A stretch of 64,000 nt of DNA from CALECP01 sp964389925 (GCA_964389925.1 CAYMGE010000004.1:55788-119787), one strand, 5' to 3'; numbered from the stretch's first letter, positions 43,252-52,972 are shown. Program-made: numbers and translations. The notes: generated from the sequence alone by a model not told the origin.

Positions 43252-44904
43252 CTATCGCATCATCGGAACCTTGACTCCGCGTTCTTTCGCTACTTCAACT
43301 GCTCGTTCATATCCAGCATCAGCATGGCGAATCACGCCCATGCCGGGGTCAGCCGTCAGCACGCGATCTAGCCGTTTCGCCGCTTCGGGTGTGCCATCTG
43401 CGACGATGACCTGCCCCGCATGGAGGCTATACCCAATCCCAACACCGCCACCATGATGGAAGCTGACCCACGTTGCACCCGCCGCCGTATTGACGAGCGC
43501 ATTCAAAATCGGCCAGTCGCCGATTGCGTCTGAGCCGTCCTTCATCGCTTCTGTTTCACGATTTGGGCTGGCGACGGAGCCGCTGTCTAAATGATCGCGC
43601 CCAATGACAATCGGAGCCACCAACTCACCCGACGCAACCATCTCATTAAATTTCTGCCCCGCCCGCGCTCGTTCGCCATATCCCAGCCAGCAGATACGCG
43701 ACGGCAATCCTTGAAACTCAATATCGCGCTGCGCCATCTTGATCCAGCGTGCGAGATGTTCGTCTTCGGGGAATAGCTCCAAAATCGCTTGGTCTGTTTT
43801 GTAGATGTCTTCGGGATCACCAGAGAGCGCGACCCACCGGAAAGGGCCTTTGCCTTCGCAGAACAGCGGGCGAATATACGCTGGCACAAATCCCGGATAG
43901 TCGAACGCATTTTCCAGCCCATTGTCAAAGGCACGCTGGCGTAAGTTGTTGCCATAATCAAAGACGATTGCGCCCTTTTTTTGCCAGTCGAGCATCGCCT
44001 GAACGTGTGTCGTCATCGAATCTGTGGCGCGTTGCAGATAGTCGGCGGGGTCAGATTCGCGCAGTTTTGTCGCTTCATCGAGCGTCATACCAGCGGGGAT
44101 GTAGCCGTACATCGGGTCATGCGCGGAAGTTTGGTCTGTCACCACATCAGGGACAATCCCCATTGCGACTAACTTGGGCAACACTTCGGCCGCATTCGCC
44201 ACCAGCGCAATCGACTTCGGCTCTTCATTTTTGATCGCTTCCTCAACCCACGTCATCGCCTCTTCCAAATCATCCGTCACAACGTTGACCTGTCCAAACT
44301 GCAAACGCCGCTCTGCACGCCAGCGATCCACCTCGACAAAAAGGCCGACCCCTTCATTCATCGTGACCGCCAGCGGTTGCGCTCCACCCATCTCGCCCAA
44401 CCCCGCCGTCAAGACAAATTTGCCTTTGAGTGATGACCACCCATTTTGCCGTGCCAATGCGCCAAACGTTTCATACGTCCCCTGCAAAATGCCCTGCGTG
44501 CCGATGTAAATCCAGCTTCCCGCCGTCATCTGCCCATACATCATCAACCCTTCTGCTTCCCATTTATCAAAATTTTCTTGGGTCGCCCATGCGGGAACGA
44601 TGTTCGAGTTGGCGAGTAAAACACGCGGCGCGTCGGTATGCGTGCGGAAGACACCGACAGGTTTGCCCGACTGCACCAATAGCGTTTCATCTGGTTCCAG
44701 ATTACGGAGTGATTCCAAAATAGCATCGAACGCCTCCCAATTACGCGCCGCCTTGCCACGTCCGCCGTAGACGATCAGGTTGTCGGGATCAAACGCCACA
44801 TCGGGGTCGAGGTTGTGTTGCAACATGCGGTAAGCCGCTTCGATTTGCCAATTTTTACAGTTAAGTTTTGTGCCGGTAGGGGGTTTTATGATTCGTTTCG
44901 TCAT
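43252..44904 (-). CDS. hutU: Urocanate hydratase
   Basis: I use the ATG 44904 (550 aa, MTKRIIKPPTGTKLNCKNW); a frame to 44943 extends into a repeat element. NAD+-dependent conversion of urocanate to imidazolonepropionate. Signatures: LIVYGGRGKAARNWEAF near residue 50, HHGGGVGIGYSLHAGQV near residue 490. First gene after the regulator; 13 bp before hutH. Confidence 0.96.
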   Translation of the reverse strand: MTKRIIKPPTGTKLNCKNWQIEAAYRMLQHNLDPDVAFDPDNLIVYGGRGKAARNWEAFDAILESLRNLEPDETLLVQSGKPVGVFRTHTDAPRVLLANSNIVPAWATQENFDKWEAEGLMMYGQMTAGSWIYIGTQGILQGTYETFGALARQNGWSSLKGKFVLTAGLGEMGGAQPLAVTMNEGVGLFVEVDRWRAERRLQFGQVNVVTDDLEEAMTWVEEAIKNEEPKSIALVANAAEVLPKLVAMGIVPDVVTDQTSAHDPMYGYIPAGMTLDEATKLRESDPADYLQRATDSMTTHVQAMLDWQKKGAIVFDYGNNLRQRAFDNGLENAFDYPGFVPAYIRPLFCEGKGPFRWVALSGDPEDIYKTDQAILELFPEDEHLARWIKMAQRDIEFQGLPSRICWLGYGERARAGQKFNEMVASGELVAPIVIGRDHLDSGSVASPNRETEAMKDGSDAIGDWPILNALVNTAAGATWVSFHHGGGVGIGYSLHAGQVIVADGTPEAAKRLDRVLTADPGMGVIRHADAGYERAVEVAKERGVKVPMMR

Positions 44905-44910
44905 GGGATT

Positions 44911-44975
44911 AAAACGTAAAACGTAATGCGTAAAACGTAACAAGAGGTCATTACGTTTTACGTTTTACGTTTTAT
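44911..44975. repeat. Inverted repeat of ACGTAAA units
   Basis: Arms AAAACGTAAAACGTAATG... (44911-44940) and the complement (44951-44975) made of tandem ACGTAAA heptamers. It lies between the HutC-type regulator stop (44972) and the hutU start. Same style as the arms at 5196, 29157 and 38028. Confidence 0.65.
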
Positions 44976-45721
44976 ATCATCGTGTTAAATTGTGCCTTAA
45001 ATTGATATTCGTCGCCGTGGTAGAAGGCGCGATAGTAGACGGCGGGGTGGGTTTTGCCAGCTTGTTTTGTGTAGGTGAGACGTGCGACGGCGAAGATTTG
45101 ATCGGCCGATCCCACCCCCAACACCTCTCCCCATTCCCCTGCCTCACGTATCTCCACCGTATGCGTCACGCGCACCAGTGGTAGCTTGTATTTGTGGACA
45201 AGCAGCCAGTGAATGGACTGCGTTTCGACATCTTCTGTCACGAGTTCGGGGCAAAGTTGGGGGTTCAGATAGCGTTCTTCAAAGACAATCGGCCGATTAT
45301 CCGCCAGCCGCAATCGTTCAATATGCAGAACATCATCCCCTGCGTTGAGATTGAGATGGGCGGCAATTTCGGCCGATGCCGTGACAACCTCTTGTTTCAG
45401 CACCCGTGTCGTCGGCGTGCGATGTTGCTGCTGCATCTCCTTTGCAAAGTCGCTCAGGGTAAATCCCGCCATCCCCTTGTCGCTGGGATCATTGACAAAC
45501 GTGCCGCGTCCCTGTTCTCGTCGAACCAGCCCTTGCGTTTCAAGTAAGTCAATCGCCTTACGAACTGTGCCACGGCTAACGCCAAATCCCTTGGTCAACA
45601 CTTCTTCTGTTGGCAACTGTTGATTCGGAGGAAATTCTCCTTTGATAATTTGCTGCTGAAGATATTGGCTAACGCGATAATATTTTGCCGTTGGTGTTAC
45701 AGGGAGTGTCATTGGAGTCAT
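44972..45721 (-). CDS. hutC: GntR-family (HutC type) regulator
   Basis: 249 aa. HTH of GntR type: KYYRVSQYLQQQIIKGEFPPN, QLPTEEVLTKGFGVSRGTVRKAIDLLE; UTRA ligand-binding domain from about residue 95, ending KAQFNTMI. HutC proteins sense urocanate or formimidoylglutamate and repress Hut genes. Lies upstream of hutU in the same direction. Symbol assigned by context. Three TCGGCCGA sites. Confidence 0.85.
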   Translation of the reverse strand: MTPMTLPVTPTAKYYRVSQYLQQQIIKGEFPPNQQLPTEEVLTKGFGVSRGTVRKAIDLLETQGLVRREQGRGTFVNDPSDKGMAGFTLSDFAKEMQQQHRTPTTRVLKQEVVTASAEIAAHLNLNAGDDVLHIERLRLADNRPIVFEERYLNPQLCPELVTEDVETQSIHWLLVHKYKLPLVRVTHTVEIREAGEWGEVLGVGSADQIFAVARLTYTKQAGKTHPAVYYRAFYHGDEYQFKAQFNTMI

Positions 45722-45743
45722 GACATTATTCTAACAACAAAAT

Positions 45744-45771
45744 TTGTATAGACAACTATTTGTTTGTACAA
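45744..45771. promoter_or_regulatory. Candidate HutC operators
   Basis: Two similar palindromes, TTGTATAGACAA (45744-45755) and TTGTTTGTACAA (45760-45771), fit the GntR/HutC pattern TTGT-N4-ACAA. They are spaced 16 bp and lie between the regulator (start 45721) and the divergent PLP-enzyme gene (start 45922), so they could control both. Confidence 0.6.
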
Positions 45772-45921
45772 TATCTCAGTCAGATAAAAAATCGGTCTTG
45801 ATGCGTGATGGTTCCATCTCTTTGCAATCTTTTTTCAATCCAACATGGAGAACTAGAATGCTGCTCAAACTTTTCCTGACAAATAACAAACCGCACAACC
45901 CAACCTTTCTTGGAGCTGAAC

Positions 45922-47388
45922 ATGTCTCAATCTCAAGCCTTTACACAATTTACAGCAAAATTCCCGACTTATGCCCAAACTGCCGCAATTGATGAACTGC
46001 GAACAAATGAATACGGCCGACTGGAGCGCGAAGGGCAAATTTATCTTGACTACACAGGTGGTGGACTGCACGCAGATTGCCAAATCCACGCCCATGTCAA
46101 AATGTTGACCGAGCGCACGCTGGGCAATCCGCATTCTAACAACCCGACATCATTGGCGATGACGGAACTGGTTGAAAGCGCACGTAGCTATGTGCTTTCC
46201 TATTTTAATGCGTCGCCTGATGAATACATCGCCGTTTTCACGCCGAATGCAAGCGGAGCTTTGCGCGTGGTTGGAGAAGCGTACCGCTTTTGTGAAGGGT
46301 CACAGTACGCACTGACCTTTGATAATCACAATTCGGTTAACGGCATCCGCGAATTTGCCAAGGCGAAAGGGGCGCAGGTGCATTACATTCCTATCGTTGC
46401 GCCTGAGTTGCGGCTCGATATGGAAGCGGCGGTTGAACAGCTTGAGCGTGGAGATCGCAGCAAGAACAATCTTTTTGCATTTCCTGCACAGTCGAACTTT
46501 TCTGGGGTGCAACATTCGCTTGAGCTGATCGAAATGGCGCATGAGCGCGGGTGGGACGTGTTGCTCGATTGTGCGGCATTTGCACCGACGAATCGGTGTC
46601 ATATCGGCCGATTAAAACCCGACTTTGCCACCTTCTCCTTCTACAAAATGTTCGGCTTCCCCACAGGATTAGGCTGTCTGCTCATCCGCCGCGACAAACT
46701 GCACAAGCTCAATCGCCCGTGGTTCGCGGGTGGCACGATTCAAATTGCGTCGGTACAGGGCAATGGTCACTATCTGCACACCAACGAGGCCGCTTTTGAA
46801 GATGGTACGGTCGATTATCTCAACATTCCCGCCATCGAAACGGGATTGCACCACATCGAATCAATCGGCATGCACTTGATTCATGAGCGCGTTGTCTGTC
46901 TGACGGGCTGGTTACTCGACACATTGACCCAGCTTCGCCATGCAAATGGGCGACCCCTTGTGCGCGTGTTTGGCCCCACAAACACAGTCGCACGCGGCGG
47001 CACAGTTACGGTTATCCTGCTCGACAAAAATGGTCGAGTGATTGATGATCAGCGTGTTGAAGAACTTGCGAACCACGCCAACATTTCATTACGAACGGGC
47101 TGCTTTTGCAATCCGGGGGCGGGGGAAGTGGCGCATGAGTTGACCTCTCGTGAAATGGTAACGTTTTTTGACACGGGCAAGCCTGTGTCGTTTGGTGAGT
47201 TGCGAGTGGCAATGCTTGAGCAGTTTGAAAAATCGGTCAGCGCGGTTCGTGTGTCAGTTGGATTAGTGACAAATTTTGCGGATGTTTACCAATGCGCGAT
47301 GTTTATGCGAGGGTTTCTTGACAAAACGGCTGAGGAGGTTGGGCCAGCCAAATTCTCCTCTGCCCATGCGCTGCGGGATTCAGCGTAA
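45922..47388 (+). CDS. Aminotransferase class V, MOCOS/cysteine-desulfurase-like
   Basis: 488 aa from ATG 45922 (GGAG 8 nt upstream). PLP fold with Lys in SFYKMFGFPTGLGCLL and DCAAFAPTNRC; a C-terminal TGCFCNPGAGE motif like the Cys-containing loop of molybdenum-cofactor sulfurases and cysteine desulfurases. Divergent from the Hut regulator, with candidate HutC sites between. It could supply or remove sulfur, or act as C-S lyase on a sulfur-containing histidine derivative. One TCGGCCGA at 46605. Confidence 0.8.
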   Translation: MSQSQAFTQFTAKFPTYAQTAAIDELRTNEYGRLEREGQIYLDYTGGGLHADCQIHAHVKMLTERTLGNPHSNNPTSLAMTELVESARSYVLSYFNASPDEYIAVFTPNASGALRVVGEAYRFCEGSQYALTFDNHNSVNGIREFAKAKGAQVHYIPIVAPELRLDMEAAVEQLERGDRSKNNLFAFPAQSNFSGVQHSLELIEMAHERGWDVLLDCAAFAPTNRCHIGRLKPDFATFSFYKMFGFPTGLGCLLIRRDKLHKLNRPWFAGGTIQIASVQGNGHYLHTNEAAFEDGTVDYLNIPAIETGLHHIESIGMHLIHERVVCLTGWLLDTLTQLRHANGRPLVRVFGPTNTVARGGTVTVILLDKNGRVIDDQRVEELANHANISLRTGCFCNPGAGEVAHELTSREMVTFFDTGKPVSFGELRVAMLEQFEKSVSAVRVSVGLVTNFADVYQCAMFMRGFLDKTAEEVGPAKFSSAHALRDSA

Positions 47389-47414
47389 CTCACGGATTAT
47401 CTACCGTTGGAAAC

Positions 47415-47443
47415 GACGGCCACCTCTCTAAGAAGTGGCCGTC
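47415..47443 (+). terminator. Terminator-like hairpin after the PLP enzyme
   Basis: GACGGCCAC and GTGGCCGTC, 9-bp stem with 11-nt loop, 27 bp after the gene end. No U-run follows. Confidence 0.5.
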
Positions 47444-47618
47444 ATAAATCAGCCATTCGGCTTCGGGAATCCAAGGGGTTTGCATTTGCTCTACCCTCGC
47501 TCTCAACCAATCTGATTTACGAACCCGTGATTGAGGCCGTGATGGTCAGCACACGCGGCACACAGGGGATTTCACTGAGCAGTTTAGAGCGCGTTATCTC
47601 GGAAACGGTCACAATTCC

Positions 47619-48236
47619 ATGATGTTTAAACCAATTCACTGGAAGACAATCCCCCGTGATTTCGCCGTTATTCAAATCGGCTTTGCCCTATTTGGCCTCG
47701 CTATTGCCTGCCTCATTCAAGCCAATCTCGGTGCAAGTCCGTGGGTGATGCTGACCGTTGCGCTCGCCAACATCACGGGGCTGACCCCTGGCATCATTAC
47801 GATACTGACAGGCATTGTTGTTCTCAGCAGTTCACTAATTATGCGCGAACAGATTGGCTGGGGAACACTCGCCAATATCCTCTTTATCGGTCTGTGGGTG
47901 GATATGTTTCTCTGGTTCATTCCATCCGTTACAAATAACTGGCTGCTCCAAATCACCTTGTTGTTAGCGTCTATTGTCACGATGGGGTTAGGCAGTGCTA
48001 TTTACATCAGTGTCAATGCAGGTGCGGGGCCGCGTGATAGCTTGATGCTGTCCGTTTCGCGGCTGCTACGTGTTAGCCTTCGCACAGCACGCAGTGGCAT
48101 TGAACTATGCGTGTTTGTGCTTGCGTTCTTTTTGGGCGGCCCGTTCGGAGTGGGGACGATTGTCTTTGCCCTGTTGATTGGTGCATCAGTGCAGCAGGCG
48201 TTTAAGTTGTTCAACGTTCATCGAGTTGACGAGTAA
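47619..48236 (+). CDS. YczE/YitT-like multi-pass membrane protein
   Basis: 205 aa (ATG 47619 or 47622). About five hydrophobic helices; signatures IQANLGASPWVML and VNAGAGPRDSLML with an R-D in the second. YczE-like proteins form a family of integral membrane proteins, often beside transporters or MocR-type regulators. No partner recognised here. No TCGGCCGA in this gene. Confidence 0.8.
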   Translation: MMFKPIHWKTIPRDFAVIQIGFALFGLAIACLIQANLGASPWVMLTVALANITGLTPGIITILTGIVVLSSSLIMREQIGWGTLANILFIGLWVDMFLWFIPSVTNNWLLQITLLLASIVTMGLGSAIYISVNAGAGPRDSLMLSVSRLLRVSLRTARSGIELCVFVLAFFLGGPFGVGTIVFALLIGASVQQAFKLFNVHRVDE

Positions 48237-48266
48237 AACAGTCAGCCCGATAGAAAATACCTGATT

Positions 48267-48347
48267 ATGACTTCATCAACAAAACCACAAGAACTTCTCA
48301 CAGATCGTGAGGCCGATCCGCTCAAGTTGGGCAGGAGTAAAAAATGA
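48267..48347 (+). CDS. 26-aa ORF coupled to the cytochrome-like gene
   Basis: ATG 48267, MTSSTKPQELLTDREADPLK then six more residues, TGA overlapping the next ATG as ATGA. Short hydrophilic peptide. May be a leader or a small subunit; length is below normal gene-finder limits. Confidence 0.35.
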   Translation: MTSSTKPQELLTDREADPLKLGRSKK

Positions 48348-49084
48348 TCGATAGCATCATCATATCACCCACCGTCCATTTGATTACGGGTTCAATCGTT
48401 ATGATTGCAAACCTTGTCTTTCTGCTTGTCGTTGGTCGTCTGGCGTGGCAAAAACGCGCCTTAACAACGGCTGGCACGCTCACCTTTATCGCTTTTCAAG
48501 CCGCCCTGATGCTACAGGCACTTGTCGGTATCAAGCTGCTCGATCAAGGTTTTGGCGTGCTGCAACTTTATATCCACTATCTGGGCGGATTAGCACCGTT
48601 GGCTTTTTGTCTGCTTTTCTACTGGCTCCCTACAATGGACGAGCATGTGCGTAGCCGCCGCCTTGCATGGGTTGCGGTCGCCTCATTCGGCTTTGTCTTG
48701 CTCACCTTCGCTGTCGGCAGCACGTACAGTGCGGGGATTGAGGCCAGCAACAATGCGACATCCGCCCAAACGACCGATACGCAAAACCTCATTGGTGATC
48801 CCGTGCGTGGCAAAACGCTCTATGAAGCGTATGGGGCAGGGGCGCATGGCGTGAACGGGGAAGGGGTTGCAGGGCTGGGCGTTGCCTTGAATACCAGTGA
48901 TTTTGTCGCCGCCCACTCAGATGAGGAACTGGTTGCATTCCTCAAAGCGGGGCGCGATCCGAGCGCACCTGATAATCAGTCGGGTGTGCTAATGCCACCA
49001 AATGGCGGCATTCACGACGCAACTGACCAAGATTTGCTGGATGTGGTTGCCTATCTCCGCACGTTGCAGGCGCAATCACAGTAG
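48344..49084 (+). CDS. Membrane cytochrome-c-like protein without a CXXCH heme site
   Basis: 246 aa. Four membrane helices (about 1-130) then a c-type cytochrome domain ending LMPPNGGIHDATDQDLLDVVAYL. Where the heme motif should lie (YEAYCxxCHG), the sequence is Y-E-A-Y-G-A-G-A-H-G, residues 160-169: Gly164 and Ala167 replace both cysteines, while His168 and the downstream Met remain. Covalent heme attachment is therefore not expected. Rest of the domain looks intact, so it is either a very recent loss or a protein with a new function. No TCGGCCGA. Confidence 0.8.
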   Translation: MIDSIIISPTVHLITGSIVMIANLVFLLVVGRLAWQKRALTTAGTLTFIAFQAALMLQALVGIKLLDQGFGVLQLYIHYLGGLAPLAFCLLFYWLPTMDEHVRSRRLAWVAVASFGFVLLTFAVGSTYSAGIEASNNATSAQTTDTQNLIGDPVRGKTLYEAYGAGAHGVNGEGVAGLGVALNTSDFVAAHSDEELVAFLKAGRDPSAPDNQSGVLMPPNGGIHDATDQDLLDVVAYLRTLQAQSQ

Positions 49085-49175
49085 GAAAGAAGCGCAGATA
49101 GCGCATAGGAAAATAAAAATAATGCTTAATGGAAGTACCGCTGCTTATGCTGGTTGCTTGCGTTAAGATCATGAG

Positions 49176-50084
49176 ATGCACAAACATATTAAACTTAGCC
49201 CAACCGTTGCCGCCGCGCTTGAAAACGGTCTTCCACTCGTTGCACTTGAAAGTACCGTCATCACGCACGGTCTTCCCTATCCTGACAACCTAACCACGGC
49301 TCGTCGGATGGAAGCCGCCATCCGCGCACAGGGAGCCGTTCCCGCCACCATCGCTATTTTGGACGGCGAAATTCTCGTCGGTATGGATGACGAACAACTT
49401 GAACGGTTGGCTCAACTAGATGGCAGCACCGTGCGGAAATGCAGTCGCCGCGATTTGCCGATTGTCGCTGCGCGTGGCGAACATGGCGCGACAACGGTTG
49501 CCGGCACGATGGTGATCGCGCAATTGGTTGGCATTGAGCTATTTGCCACAGGCGGGATCGGCGGCGTTCATCGCGGACATCCGTTTGACATCAGCGCAGA
49601 TTTAACCGAGTTAGGACGCACACCCGTGACGGTTGTTTGCTCTGGTGTGAAATCCATTCTTGACGTACATGCGACACGGGAAGTATTAGAAACAAACGGT
49701 GTGACGGTGGTCGGGTATCAGTCAGACTGTATGCCAGCCTTTTATTCGCGGGAAAGTGAGCTGATGATTGATGTGCGCGTTGATGATGCGGATGAGGCGG
49801 CGGCGATTGTGCTGGCGCGACGTGGGTTGGGTTTACAGATGGCAACGGTAGTGGGGGTTCCTGTGCCAAAATCGGCCGAACTCCCCCAACAAATCGCCGA
49901 AGCCGCCACCCTCCAAGCACAAGCCGAAGCGGACGAACAGGGCATTCATGGTGCAGCCGCGACCCCATTCTTACTCAGCCGCATGGTTGAACTGACCGAC
50001 GGCGCGAGTATGCGTGCCAACATCGCCCTTTTGGAAAATAATGCAACGGTCGCGGCGCAAATCGCTGTGAAGCTACAACGCTAG
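49176..50084 (+). CDS. psuG: Pseudouridine-5'-phosphate glycosidase
   Basis: 302 aa. Splits pseudouridine 5'-phosphate into uracil and ribose-5-phosphate. Signatures: LESTVITHGLPYPDN, KCSRRDLP, GTTVAGTMVIA, FATGGIGGVHRG and DISADLTELG. The usual kinase partner psuK is not next to it; a frameshifted PfkB kinase lies 4 kb downstream. One TCGGCCGA at 49869. Confidence 0.94.
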   Translation: MHKHIKLSPTVAAALENGLPLVALESTVITHGLPYPDNLTTARRMEAAIRAQGAVPATIAILDGEILVGMDDEQLERLAQLDGSTVRKCSRRDLPIVAARGEHGATTVAGTMVIAQLVGIELFATGGIGGVHRGHPFDISADLTELGRTPVTVVCSGVKSILDVHATREVLETNGVTVVGYQSDCMPAFYSRESELMIDVRVDDADEAAAIVLARRGLGLQMATVVGVPVPKSAELPQQIAEAATLQAQAEADEQGIHGAAATPFLLSRMVELTDGASMRANIALLENNATVAAQIAVKLQR

Positions 50085-50551
50085 CCGTGTCTGCTGGATT
50101 TGGACAAGCCAAGCTAGAATTTTAGGAAATATCTCAGCTTGAGCCGCACGGCCGAAAACCGATACAACGCGATCCGTCCGCCACCAGCCATATCAACAAG
50201 ATGTGTTTCGTCTGCGCCGTTCATCGTTCATCGACAAGTTCATAAGCTGTCTACTTTTTGCGAATTTTCACCTGCCAGCCAACCTCACTAAGAGGTCGAT
50301 TGTAACAAGAGTAGGTAACGACTTCACATCACCACAATACATTGCGTGAACACCTCGCAAATCTTATACTTATGCTGCACTATGTCCAGTCAAGAGAGGG
50401 AAATCGATTTACCCACACAAGCATCATAGTGACCAAAATTACACACAGGTTTTGCGGCTTATGCAACCAACTCAACGGGCAATAGTTTGGCATATTACAT
50501 TTAGTTTAAGCTACTGGATAATAGTAGCATCAAAGAAGGTGCGGGAATAAC
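50085..50551. other. Intergenic stretch without recognised features
   Basis: About 470 bp before an AT-rich island. No ORF, repeat or promoter I can defend. Confidence 0.5.
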
Positions 50552-51745
50552 ATGTATTGCAAATACGGATTCAGGCGGGATAGCAGTGGCAAAAAACACT
50601 TAGGCCTTCTTATTATAGCTTTGATTGGCTTAATCAGTATATCTTGTGGAAAAAAAGTCCCTAACTCATCAGAGGATGTCTTGATTATTGGATCCCGTGA
50701 GTATCAGCGAATAGCAACACAGGGGGTTGACTACACCAAACAACATATTTATCAACATAAAAATTTAACGGTACATGTTACACAAATCCCAAAACCTGAA
50801 CCTGACGGATGGATACTGTATGGGACAGAAATTCTCAAGTCGCAGGGACAGCTTTATGTTGAGGATTACAAAAGTCGGTTTGACAACGTCTATGTGGAGA
50901 GTGAAAAAGATGATTACTTTGATCTTGAGGGTAAAGTATTATCGAGTCATGAGATCGTTACCCGGTTCGATACTGTAGACACGAAAATGAGAGTGCTAAT
51001 TTTATTGATAAAATTGCCAAACAACGATGATTTTGTTAGCGTTATTCACGAAGCAGAAATGGATTCTTTCAATAAAGCTCAGATATGGGAGTTTGTGATG
51101 ATTTGGCTTGCAGAAAGAGCCGATAGTGAATACAAACATATGTTTTCTCCTCTTGATTCAATCCCGATTGTGCAAATTGAAACTGATAAAGATTTATTTC
51201 CTGAAGAGGAGAGAAACCTTTTGAGAAGCAATCTTCCAGAATATGCTCAAGGTGTCGTGGCCGAATTCGAGTGGCATCCTAACGGAAACACCCAAACATT
51301 TAACCTTAGTGGATTGTTCGTTGATGACTTATCGGACGCAATTTATAAGCATGAACAATCCCACGCATTCTTTCCATCAGAGGAGGGTATTGACGCAAAA
51401 TTGATGTCAATAGCAGAGGATTTTGGGTTGAATCTAACAGCAAATCATTACAAGAATTGGGGAAAGGCTGAGTTGGTAGCAGACCTCAACACATTGCTGA
51501 TTCTATCCGCTGAGGGACAGACGGTAACTCTCAAAAAATATATCTTATTGAGGGATATTCCAGATGATCTCTTTATGCCGTTTCTAACGTTGAGCGAGGT
51601 TTGCGAGAAAAATCTGACTGCATCAGCTAATGATTCAACTGTCGAGCCATGTCATACGTTAGCCCAAAAATTTGTGACTCCTCTAGATCCAATGATTGTG
51701 GAACATGGAGTTCTAACCACAACCGTTATTATAATTGATCAGTAA
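50552..51745 (+). CDS. Putative lipoprotein of an AT-rich island
   Basis: 397 aa. Signal with lipobox (LIGLISISC, Cys about residue 36). Mostly beta/alpha mixed, acidic, no recognised domain; LSDAIYKHEQSHAFFP contains an HxxxH-like patch that might be metal-binding. Base composition is clearly lower in GC than the neighbours and it has no TCGGCCGA, so it looks recently acquired. Precedes a membrane protein in the same direction. Confidence 0.65.
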   Translation: MYCKYGFRRDSSGKKHLGLLIIALIGLISISCGKKVPNSSEDVLIIGSREYQRIATQGVDYTKQHIYQHKNLTVHVTQIPKPEPDGWILYGTEILKSQGQLYVEDYKSRFDNVYVESEKDDYFDLEGKVLSSHEIVTRFDTVDTKMRVLILLIKLPNNDDFVSVIHEAEMDSFNKAQIWEFVMIWLAERADSEYKHMFSPLDSIPIVQIETDKDLFPEEERNLLRSNLPEYAQGVVAEFEWHPNGNTQTFNLSGLFVDDLSDAIYKHEQSHAFFPSEEGIDAKLMSIAEDFGLNLTANHYKNWGKAELVADLNTLLILSAEGQTVTLKKYILLRDIPDDLFMPFLTLSEVCEKNLTASANDSTVEPCHTLAQKFVTPLDPMIVEHGVLTTTVIIIDQ

Positions 51746-51783
51746 CTGATTTTTGTAAAAATGAGAATTGTGTTGATAGCAAG

Positions 51784-52515
51784 ATGTATATAACAACATG
51801 TTCTCTTGGAGTTTTTGTGAATTTTTTTAAAAATCTGTCAACCCAATGGAAACTAGCCTTATTAGCGGCCGCAACTGCTATAATCGCAGCTATTTTGCCC
51901 GTATTTTTAGAAACGTATATATCTCGTGAACAGCCAGCATTACTTACCATAGTGGATATAAATACAAAAAGCCTAGAGGTAGGAGCTTCTATTTTTACTG
52001 TTCTTGATCTGAAATTAGAGAATGCGGGAGATGAGCCAGGGCGAATAACTCAGATTTCCCTAAACGTAGAAAAAAGTTTCCAGTTCTTTTTGTCAGAAAC
52101 CACGCAATTTCGTGTACCAGTAAGTGCCAGTTACGATATATCATTAGCAGATTCTTTTGAGGGGGATAGAATTATAAGAGACTTATTTCATGAGGTAGCA
52201 CCACATAGTGCTGATAGAATTCAACTTGTAGTTGGGGGAGGAGAAACAAGCCTACCAGAAGATGGAGTGTATCAGCAAAACGATCCCTCATATATATCAA
52301 TGACGACAATTTCATTGATACATAATGGTATAGAAGTTGCCGAGTCAAAGCCTGTAATTGTTTTTACACTAGCGCAAGACAGTGGAGTTGAAGAAGAATC
52401 TATTAAAGATGATTTGCCGTTGCAAATTGACGCGCTACCGAAAATTGGGTCGAGTGAAATTCAGCACATTATGCAGGAGATAGGTGTAGAAAGTCCTACA
52501 TGGTTGTCTCCATAA
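51784..52515 (+). CDS. Single-pass membrane protein, unknown
   Basis: 243 aa. One N-terminal helix (KLALLAAATAIIAAILPVFL, about residues 24-43) and a large extracytoplasmic or cytosolic beta-rich part. The start may be further inside. AT-rich like the lipoprotein before it. No domain recognised. Confidence 0.6.
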   Translation: MYITTCSLGVFVNFFKNLSTQWKLALLAAATAIIAAILPVFLETYISREQPALLTIVDINTKSLEVGASIFTVLDLKLENAGDEPGRITQISLNVEKSFQFFLSETTQFRVPVSASYDISLADSFEGDRIIRDLFHEVAPHSADRIQLVVGGGETSLPEDGVYQQNDPSYISMTTISLIHNGIEVAESKPVIVFTLAQDSGVEEESIKDDLPLQIDALPKIGSSEIQHIMQEIGVESPTWLSP

Positions 52516-52825
52516 ACCATTCTCTCATGTGCCTCAATTTTTCCTGATCTGTGCATCCAGTTAGGCAGTGTCAGCCTAAAGCTATGCTGAGTTCAGTGTG
52601 AGTGAACTTGAATTTGTATTAGATTTTTTAGCGTGTCATGCTACCTGATTTTTCTAAAATCCTATCTGTGGATAAACAGCTCACCAGCAACTCCTTCCCC
52701 AGTTTGTTCTTCAACTGTAACCGCCACACTACACGCTGACACACTTTCATACAGCGCAACGATAATTAAGCAGTTCAAACCGTCGCGCCCTCGAAAAATA
52801 ACGCTTGACCATCTATACGACACCA
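52516..52825. other. Short gap, nothing recognised
   Basis: About 310 bp. A small hairpin AGTTCA/TGAACT lies near 52590. No gene is defended here. Confidence 0.4.
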
Positions 52826-52972
52826 ATGGAAACACAAACAATCACAGTGGAGTTGCCTCGTTTCATTGTTGAGCAGATTCAGCATGTCGCCAATTTGCTG
52901 CAAACGCCTGTTAACGCTCTGTTCGCACATACGCTTTCATCCGCGCTCAAAATCGTTGTGAGTATTGCTTAA
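52826..52972 (+). CDS. Possible small antitoxin-like protein (48 aa)
   Basis: METQTITVELPRFIVEQIQ then about 29 residues. This start is typical of ribbon-helix-helix or related antitoxin/antitoxin-like proteins. No toxin partner of matching type lies next to it; the Rpn-type nuclease gene follows 95 bp later. Could be a truncated antitoxin. Confidence 0.35.
   Translation: METQTITVELPRFIVEQIQHVANLLQTPVNALFAHTLSSALKIVVSIA

Noticed and set aside
47407..47622. 71-codon frame overlapping the YczE-like start
   Set aside because: It runs through a terminator hairpin and has odd composition; could only be a remnant.
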